Below, one piece after another: positions 32,448 to 36,733 of a stretch of DNA of 36,733 nt. The notes under the pieces are model-generated. The model saw only the letters and a list, made by a program, of their open reading frames with translations, searched no databases and was not told the origin of the DNA. This stretch comes from Candidatus Aminicenantes bacterium. Lineage in GTDB: Bacteria; Acidobacteriota; Aminicenantia; Aminicenantales; UBA4085. A program made the translations under genes and the position numbers. The stretch lies in contig JAPKZJ010000097.1 of the NCBI GenBank assembly GCA_026393855.1, positions 1 to 36,733 on the forward strand, given 5' to 3'. Positions within the stretch are counted from its first letter, which is position 1. Each line of letters starts with the position of its first letter.

Positions 32448-33365
32448 TCAGGGGGCGGGCGAGGGCGCCTTGCGCAGGAAGTCGGCCGCCGTGCCCCGGC
32501 TGATCCGGACGTCGGTCCGCACGGCCCCGGGAGGGCCGAACGGCACGCCGGGCTTGCCGTTCAGGGTGTAAGTCACCCCGCCTGCGTTCCCCAACTGGAG
32601 GATGAATTCCTCGGCGGCTTGGAAAGACTCTTCGCGGCCGGCGGCTTGGATGCCGTCCAGGACGATCCGGCCGTCCGCGGCCACTTGGATCCAGGTGTCG
32701 GCGGTGAACCGCAGGCCAAGCTTCAAGCCGGCCTCGAAGGAAGGCTGGGCCGAGGCTTGGCTTAGGCCGGCGGCGCCGGCGGGCGCCGAGGTTGCCCCCT
32801 GCTTCGCCGCGGCTTCCAAGGGAGCCGCAGGCTTGACGATCGGCGGGGCCGAAGGGACGGTCGAGGCGATCCGGGGCGCCGGCTTGGGGCGCGATTGGAC
32901 ATAGAAAATGACCCCCAGCGTCGCGGCGGCCGCGAGGAGGAGGAGGCAGAGGATCAGAACCCAAGGCTGAAGACGGATCCGCCGCTTTAAACTCGGGCCC
33001 GAGCGCCCCGGGGCCTCCCGGAAGTCCATGAGCTCGGGCCTGTGGACGCGGCTCGGCGGAGAAGCGGAGGCGCGGCCGGCGCGATCTTTGGCTGGAGGGG
33101 GAGGCGGGGCTTCGTGCGGCGCCGGTTCGGCCGGCGCATGCTCGGATTGGTACAGGGCCAGGAAATAGGCTTCGTCGGCGCCGATGGCCCGGACATAGGC
33201 TTTGAGCACTCCCTTGATGAAGAAAGGTTCGGACAGTTGGTCGAAGCGCTCGTCTTCCAAGGCCTTGAGCAGGCGGAGGCTGATCTTGGTCTGTTGGGCG
33301 ATCTGTTCGACGGAGAACGAGGCCTTATCGCGCGCCGACTTGAGTTCCTGCCCGAGAGATGACAT
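32448..33365 (-). CDS. rodZ: RodZ-like protein: HTH, one transmembrane helix, DUF4115-like tail
   Basis: The protein has 305 aa. Residues about 1-75 form a Cro/C1-type helix-turn-helix typical of RodZ (SLGQELKSARDKASFSVEQI, then SLRLLKALEDERFDQLSEPF and IKGVLKAYVRAIG). A basic proline-rich linker, a single helix (LQPWVLILCLLLLAAAATLG, about 128-150), an alanine/proline linker and a beta-rich periplasmic domain (DUF4115-like) complete the RodZ plan. RodZ links MreB to the rod-shape machinery. The start at 33365 is preceded by a very good promoter (33381-33409). Its position at the head of an operon with ntrYX and recO is notable; the identity is good but not certain. Confidence 0.8.
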   Translation of the reverse strand: MSSLGQELKSARDKASFSVEQIAQQTKISLRLLKALEDERFDQLSEPFFIKGVLKAYVRAIGADEAYFLALYQSEHAPAEPAPHEAPPPPPAKDRAGRASASPPSRVHRPELMDFREAPGRSGPSLKRRIRLQPWVLILCLLLLAAAATLGVIFYVQSRPKPAPRIASTVPSAPPIVKPAAPLEAAAKQGATSAPAGAAGLSQASAQPSFEAGLKLGLRFTADTWIQVAADGRIVLDGIQAAGREESFQAAEEFILQLGNAGGVTYTLNGKPGVPFGPPGAVRTDVRISRGTAADFLRKAPSPAP

Positions 33366-33380
33366 GGGAATGATGGGTCG

Positions 33381-33409
33381 ATTGTAAGCCAGGCTCCCGC
33401 GCCTGTCAA
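33381..33409 (-). promoter_or_regulatory. Strong sigma-70 promoter of the rodZ-ntrYX-recO operon
   Basis: On the minus strand a perfect TTGACA (33409-33404) is followed by a 17-bp spacer and TACAAT (33386-33381, 5 of 6). It is the best match to consensus in the window. It sits in the 48-bp gap between the ftsX stop and the rodZ start and predicts a leader of only about 8-9 nt. Confidence 0.65.
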
Positions 33410-33413
33410 TTCG

Positions 33414-34322
33414 TTACACTTTTAGGAATCTGGCGATGGAGCTCAGGCTGCCCAGGAATCCGACGAAGCCGCCGCCGAAGACCAGCCCCAAGGCCTGAGC
33501 CCAGGTCAGGTAGCGGAATCCGAACAGCTCCTGCAGGGCGCCCATGGAGGCGCCGAGATAGATGGGAAAAAGCTTGACCACGACGAGGATGAGGCCGAGC
33601 GACAGAAGCCCGCCCAGCAGCCCCATAGCCACCCCCTCCAGCAGGAACGGGCCGCGGATGAACGCGTTGGTGGCTCCGACCAGCCGCAGCAGCTCGATCT
33701 CGGACTTGCGGGCCAGGACGTTCAGCTTGATGACGTTGGAAATGATGAGGAGCGAGGCCAGGACGAGAATGCCCCCCAGGAAGAGGCCCGTATTGCGGGC
33801 CAGGCGGCTCAGCGACCGGACGCGCTCGGCCCAGTCGCGGTTGAACTGGGCGTCGGTCACGGCGGGGGCGCGGCGGGCCTCCGCGATCAGCCGGGTCACG
33901 TCGTCGGCTGGGACGTCCGGCCGGCGCAGGTCCGCTTCGATCGACGGGGGGAAGGGATTTTCCTTCAGGTTGGCGACAATGTCGGACAGCTCGGGAAAGT
34001 CCTTGAGAAATCGGGCTAGAGCCTCTTCCGCCGAAATCGTCCGGACGGCGCCGACGAGGGGCGAAGCCCGCAGCTCGGCGGCCAGCCGGTCCCGATCGGC
34101 GGGCGAGGCGTCGCGGCTGAGATCGAAGACGACGTTGACGTTGCGAGACAGCTCGCCGGCCTTGGCGTTCAGGTTGTTGGACAGCGATAGGAAGACACCC
34201 AGGATCAGCGAGGACAGGCAGATGATGGTCAGGGAGAAGAAATGGCGGGTCTTGAACTGCCAGAGGTTGTTCAGGGTCTCGCGCAGGAAGTAGCGCGGCC
34301 GGAGCGGGGTGGCGGGGGTCAT
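33414..34322 (-). CDS. ftsX: Cell-division protein FtsX
   Basis: The protein has 302 aa with four transmembrane helices: one near residue 30 and three in the C-terminal half, around 180-200, 225-250 and 275-295. An extracytoplasmic domain lies between TM1 and TM2. This is the FtsX topology. The N-terminus FLRETLNNLWQFKTRHFFSL and the SEIELLRLVGATNAFIRGPFLLEG segment are family marks. With FtsE it controls cell-wall hydrolases at the division site. The ATG overlaps the ftsE stop by 4 nt. The stop lies just before the promoter of the next operon. Confidence 0.92.
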   Translation of the reverse strand: MTPATPLRPRYFLRETLNNLWQFKTRHFFSLTIICLSSLILGVFLSLSNNLNAKAGELSRNVNVVFDLSRDASPADRDRLAAELRASPLVGAVRTISAEEALARFLKDFPELSDIVANLKENPFPPSIEADLRRPDVPADDVTRLIAEARRAPAVTDAQFNRDWAERVRSLSRLARNTGLFLGGILVLASLLIISNVIKLNVLARKSEIELLRLVGATNAFIRGPFLLEGVAMGLLGGLLSLGLILVVVKLFPIYLGASMGALQELFGFRYLTWAQALGLVFGGGFVGFLGSLSSIARFLKV

Positions 34323-34984
34323 GCCCGGCCTCGCCGCTGGATCTTGCCGTCGTGAAGCAGCACCACCCGCCCTTCGAAGCGGCGGATCAGATCGCGGTCG
34401 TGGGTGCAGATGACGACCGTGGTCCCCTGGCGGTTGATCTCCTGGAACAGCCCCATCAGCTCCGAAGCCAGCTCGGGATCGAGGTTGCCGGTCGGCTCGT
34501 CGGCCAGCAGAATGGTCGGGTTGTTGACGACGGCCCGGGCCACGGCCACCCGCTGCTGCTCGCCGTAGGAGAGCTCGGAGGGGAAGTCCCAGATGCGGTG
34601 GTGCATGGCGACCATGCGCAGGGCGATGAAGACCCGGCGCTTGAGATCGCGCGAGGGGACGCCTTGGACTTGGAGGGCGATGGCCACGTTGTCGAAGACG
34701 CGCTTGTGGAAGAGGAGCCGGAAGTCCTGGAAGACGATGCCCATGATCCGGCGCAGGAGATGGACTTTGGGGTCGGGCAGGAGGCAGATGTTCTTGCCGG
34801 CCACGAAGACCTGACCGTGGGTCGGGATGACTTCGCGGGTCAGAGTTCGCAGCAGGGTCGTCTTGCCGGAGCCGGAGGGGCCGGTGATGTAGCAGAACTC
34901 GCCCCGGCCGATGGTCAGGTCGATGTCGGAGAGAGCCCAGTGGGGCTTTTGATATTGAACCCAGACGTGCGCGAGCTCGATCAC
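34319..34984 (-). CDS. ftsE: Cell-division ATP-binding protein FtsE
   Basis: The protein has 221 aa. It is an ABC ATPase with Walker A GPSGSGKTTLL (about 35-45), a Q-loop region (VFQDFRLL), signature LSYGEQQRVAVARA and Walker B ILLADEPTGNLD. These are the classic features of FtsE, including the short length and AHVWVQYQKPHWALSDIDL start. The start codon is GTG at 34984. No Shine-Dalgarno sequence is present. Instead a perfect -10 box ends 6 nt upstream, so the transcript probably begins at or next to the start codon. It forms a two-gene unit with ftsX. Confidence 0.93.
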   Translation of the reverse strand: MIELAHVWVQYQKPHWALSDIDLTIGRGEFCYITGPSGSGKTTLLRTLTREVIPTHGQVFVAGKNICLLPDPKVHLLRRIMGIVFQDFRLLFHKRVFDNVAIALQVQGVPSRDLKRRVFIALRMVAMHHRIWDFPSELSYGEQQRVAVARAVVNNPTILLADEPTGNLDPELASELMGLFQEINRQGTTVVICTHDRDLIRRFEGRVVLLHDGKIQRRGRA

Positions 34985-34990
34985 GCGCCT

Positions 34991-34996
34991 ATTATA
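34991..34996 (-). promoter_or_regulatory. -10 box immediately upstream of ftsE (leaderless transcript likely)
   Basis: TATAAT on the minus strand ends 6 nt before the GTG start of ftsE, and no ribosome binding site fits in between. The candidate -35 position (35014-35019) is GTGTCC, which is poor and lies within a REP-like sequence. The perfect -10 is the main support. Confidence 0.45.
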
Positions 34997-35012
34997 CGCA
35001 AATTCAAATGGG

Positions 35013-35028
35013 CGGACACATCCTCAAT
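35013..35028. repeat. Solo sequence resembling the RAYT element end
   Basis: CGGACACATCCTCAAT at 35013-35028 matches 14 of 16 positions of the core of the left RAYT end (CAGACACATACTCAAT, 27216-27231). It lies in an intergenic gap more than 6 kb from the element. A perfect 6-bp hairpin with a four-base loop stands 12 bp further on (35041-35056). It may be a dispersed REP-like unit. Confidence 0.45.
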
Positions 35029-35040
35029 CAAAAAGCTGTT

Positions 35041-35056
35041 TTCCCGTTTCCGGGAA
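35041..35056 (-). terminator. Hairpin downstream of the small membrane-protein genes
   Basis: On the minus strand TTCCCG-GAAA-CGGGAA forms a perfect 6-bp stem closed by a GAAA tetraloop, 19 bp after the stop of the 59-residue protein gene. Five T residues follow about seven bases later. This makes a weak intrinsic terminator, or the hairpin of a REP-like unit. Confidence 0.4.
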
Positions 35057-35075
35057 TCGAGGACGGATCCGGGCC

Positions 35076-35255
35076 TCAGAGGGTAAAGAGGTACATCAGC
35101 CAGCCGAAAAGCAGGGCTCCGCCGGCCATGGCCAGGAAGAGAAAGATCCCGTACTTCCAACGCGAGGCCTTCTCCTTGCGCCGCAGCAGGGCCAGGACGA
35201 CCGCGACCAGGGCGGCGTAGACGATCATCGATAGGAAATGGCTTTCGAAGATCAT
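35076..35255 (-). CDS. 59-residue two-helix membrane protein, function unknown
   Basis: The minus-strand frame from ATG 35255 to TGA 35076-35078 encodes 59 residues. It starts MIFESHFLSMIVYAALVAVV and has two hydrophobic helices (about 9-25 and 36-56) around a basic loop RRKEKASRWK. Its ATG overlaps the stop of the upstream gene by 4 nt (ATGA), which is the strongest sign that it is real. Codon use matches its neighbours. I do not recognise a family. Confidence 0.6.
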   Translation of the reverse strand: MIFESHFLSMIVYAALVAVVLALLRRKEKASRWKYGIFLFLAMAGGALLFGWLMYLFTL

Positions 35256-35614
35256 GACTTCTTCCCCGCGGCGATGTCGGCGGCGTCCAGGGCGATCAGG
35301 TAGTTGAGCAGGCCGGCGCCGGCCAGATAGGCGGTGCCGAATTCAAAGGTGACCAGCTTGAGGTCGCCCAGCCCGATGGGCAGGAAGCGCGACAGGAGAT
35401 AGACCAGGCCGTTCCCGATGTCGGCGAAGAAGGCCAGGATGGTCAGCGGGTTCTCGGTCTGGAAGGGGTAGATCTTGCCGGACATCCAGAGGCCCAGTCC
35501 GGTCATAGCCAGGATCGCGGCCAGGAAGGTGAACCCGCGAGCGTATTTCTTTTGCACGATGTGGCCCAGTCCGGGGACGAGCCAGCCCAGGAGGAAGACA
35601 GCGATGCTTTTCAT
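35252..35614 (-). CDS. Small multi-helix membrane protein (DUF6677-like)
   Basis: The protein has 120 aa. The ATG at 35614 opens a hydrophobic N-terminus (MKSIAVFLLGWLVPGLGHIV). The longer frame upstream runs across the divergent promoter and is unlikely. Three or four helices are visible. The LVPGLGHIVQKKYARGFTF motif is the short, glycine- and proline-containing hairpin seen in TM2-like and DUF6677-like proteins. That family has no established function. It is co-transcribed with the 59-residue membrane protein, which it overlaps by 4 nt. The family name is given from resemblance only. Confidence 0.65.
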   Translation of the reverse strand: MKSIAVFLLGWLVPGLGHIVQKKYARGFTFLAAILAMTGLGLWMSGKIYPFQTENPLTILAFFADIGNGLVYLLSRFLPIGLGDLKLVTFEFGTAYLAGAGLLNYLIALDAADIAAGKKS

Positions 35615-35629
35615 GGCTTTCGAGCGCCC

Positions 35630-35659
35630 ATCATAGACCAAACCGTTCCTTCGGCGCAA
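35630..35659 (-). promoter_or_regulatory. Candidate promoter of the two small membrane-protein genes
   Basis: On the minus strand TTGCGC (35659-35654), an 18-bp spacer and TATGAT (35635-35630, 5 of 6) precede the ATG at 35614. It lies back to back with the mutM promoter in a 74-bp divergent gap. Confidence 0.35.
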
Positions 35660-35672
35660 GAGGCCCGGATTC

Positions 35673-35681
35673 TGATACAAT
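35673..35681 (+). promoter_or_regulatory. Extended -10 element directly upstream of mutM
   Basis: TGATACAAT at 35673-35681 is an extended -10 (TGn plus TACAAT), which can work without a good -35. Only seven C residues separate it from the mutM ATG at 35689, so the transcript would begin at or beside the start codon and has no room for a ribosome binding site. Confidence 0.45.
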
Positions 35682-35688
35682 CCCCCCC

Positions 35689-36552
35689 ATGCCCGAGCTG
35701 CCCGAAGTCGAATCGGTCGCCCGCAGCCTTCGGCGCCGCGTCCTGGGCCTTCGCATCGCTTCGGTGGAGGCGTTTCCGCCCCAAGGCAAGGCCGGCCGGG
35801 CCGCGGGGACCGGCTGGGGCGGGGGCCGCGCGGCCCGCGCCGCGTCGGCTGTTCCCCTGACCGAGCTGGCCGGCAAGACGATCGACAAGGTCGGCCGGAG
35901 GGGCAAGGTGCTTATCCTCGAGTGCGGCGGCCTGGCCCTCCTATTCCATTTGAAGATGACCGGTCGTTTCCTCTGGAGCCGTCCCGGGCGGCCGCGCGGC
36001 CGCCATGTCCACCTGGTTCTCCATTTCCGGCGCCCCGCCCGGGAGCTCCATTTCGAAGATGTCCGCAAATTCGGTCTTGTCCGCTGCCGACCGCTCGCGG
36101 GATTGGCGGCCTGTCCCGAGCTCTGCACCCTCGGCCCCGAGCCCTTCGATGTTACCGCCGGCGAGTTCGCCGCTCGGCTCAAGGCCCGGCGCGGCCGGAT
36201 GAAAAGCGTCCTCCTTGATCAATCTTTCCTGGCGGGCATCGGCAACATCTATGCCGACGAGGCGCTGTTCGAGGCGGGCGTTCATCCGCTGGCCGCGGCC
36301 TCGCGCCTGTCCCGCCCCCGGGCCGACCGGTTGGGGGCGGCTGTGCGGGACGTCCTGGCCAGGGCCATCGCCGCGGGCGGTTCCTCGATCCGGGATTATC
36401 GCAACGCCGACGGCGAGCTGGGTTCGTTTCAGGACGAACACAAGGTCTACGGCCGGGCCGGCGAGCCCTGCCCGCGCTGCGGCGGCCCGATCCGCCGGGC
36501 CGTCATCGGCGGCCGCAGCAGCCATTACTGCCCCCGGTGTCAAAAGAAATAG
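35689..36552 (+). CDS. mutM: Formamidopyrimidine-DNA glycosylase (Fpg/MutM)
   Basis: The protein has 287 aa. It begins MPELPEVESVARSLR, carrying the catalytic proline (after Met removal) and glutamate. A lysine in VGRRGKVLILE, LLFHLKMTGRF, HFEDVRKFG and LDQSFLAGIGNIYADEALF are diagnostic for Fpg. The C-terminal zinc finger is intact: CPRC, a loop, then HYCPRCQ. The enzyme removes 8-oxoguanine and other oxidised purines and nicks the strand. A glycine- and arginine-rich stretch (about residues 30-55) makes it slightly longer than usual. It is divergent from the small membrane-protein genes. Confidence 0.95.
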   Translation: MPELPEVESVARSLRRRVLGLRIASVEAFPPQGKAGRAAGTGWGGGRAARAASAVPLTELAGKTIDKVGRRGKVLILECGGLALLFHLKMTGRFLWSRPGRPRGRHVHLVLHFRRPARELHFEDVRKFGLVRCRPLAGLAACPELCTLGPEPFDVTAGEFAARLKARRGRMKSVLLDQSFLAGIGNIYADEALFEAGVHPLAAASRLSRPRADRLGAAVRDVLARAIAAGGSSIRDYRNADGELGSFQDEHKVYGRAGEPCPRCGGPIRRAVIGGRSSHYCPRCQKK

Positions 36553-36733
36553 ATTTCGTTCCATTCTGTGTGGCCTGCGTCACGGTATTCGTCCCGGCGG
36601 CGCGGGTTTTTCACGCCTTCCTTGCGCTTCTCCGCTCGGCGCCTGCAGCGCTTCGCAGTCCTCGTCGGGACGTTGCTTCGACAATCCCCGCGAGGGCGGA
36701 ACTCCGCATGCGCGTCCACCTGAGCCTGCATGA
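36553..36733. other. Gene-free end of the window
   Basis: No frame here has a recognisable product. Frames on both strands give arginine-rich shadow-like peptides. A start at 36708 (MRVHLSLHD) could open a gene that continues outside, but too little is visible to call it. Confidence 0.4.
36593..36611 (+). terminator. Possible intrinsic terminator of mutM
   Basis: CCCG and CGGG pair around a six-base loop, followed by five T residues (36607-36611), about 40 bp after the mutM stop. The stem is only 4 bp, so termination is uncertain. Confidence 0.3.

Noticed and set aside
36540-36731. 63-residue minus-strand frame at the window end
   Set aside because: Arginine-rich sequence with no motif, overlapping the mutM stop; likely a shadow.
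36708-36733. Possible gene start MRVHLSLHD at the edge
   Set aside because: Only nine residues are visible and no ribosome binding site is evident, so it cannot be supported.

Overview
The window is GC-rich and densely packed. Many neighbouring genes overlap by 4 nt (ATGA) or lie a few bases apart. The content suggests a Gram-negative, polysaccharide-degrading bacterium of the Acidobacteriota/Aminicenantes type: secreted GH78 rhamnosidases, Asp-box and six-bladed propeller proteins, a group-4-hydrogenase-related (Ehr-type) membrane complex, a rodZ-ntrYX-recO operon and ftsEX. This placement is an inference from gene content and composition. No rRNA or other phylogenetic marker is present.

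Left region (1-12352). A truncated gene end (2-124, +) converges on a minus-strand block for plant or microbial glycan use: two GH78 alpha-L-rhamnosidases, a secreted HExxH-x18-E metallopeptidase between them, and a small membrane zinc-ribbon protein at the head. A divergent region then leads to plus-strand genes: a squalene-cyclase-like alpha/alpha-toroid protein, a large secreted BNR/Asp-box propeller protein, and a small secreted protein made of six exact 16-residue repeats.

Centre (12354-20369). A six-subunit membrane oxidoreductase (HyfB-, HyfC-, HyfE-, HyfF-, HyfG- and HyfI-like) is led by an HTH-PTS EIIA regulator that overlaps the first subunit gene by 4 nt. The large subunit has lost the cysteines that hold the [NiFe] centre, while the ferredoxin-fused small subunit keeps its Fe-S ligands. 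This marks it as an energy-converting-hydrogenase-related (Ehr) complex whose substrate cannot be read from the sequence. It is the most interesting system here. A strong candidate promoter lies at 12354-12382.

Right-centre (20457-28138). A six-bladed propeller protein is followed by a convergent, fully overlapping minus operon: MFS transporter, YegS/DAGK-like lipid kinase, YkgJ-type cysteine-cluster protein, and a secreted six-hairpin glycosidase-like protein. Diverging from it are a small membrane protein and a UbiA/DPPR-synthase-like prenyltransferase. An AT-rich RAYT transposase element (27206-28138) follows, bounded by 28-bp inverted repeats. Its outermost TGA triplets are the stop codons of both flanking genes.

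Right (28136-36733). The minus-strand operon rodZ-ntrY-ntrX-recO has a near-consensus promoter (TTGACA-17-TACAAT), and its NtrX lacks the GAFTGA loop. Next come ftsE-ftsX, apparently leaderless, and two small membrane-protein genes. One of these is a 59-residue protein whose gene is easily missed. mutM is divergent and also looks leaderless. The last 180 bases hold a weak terminator and no gene that I can support.
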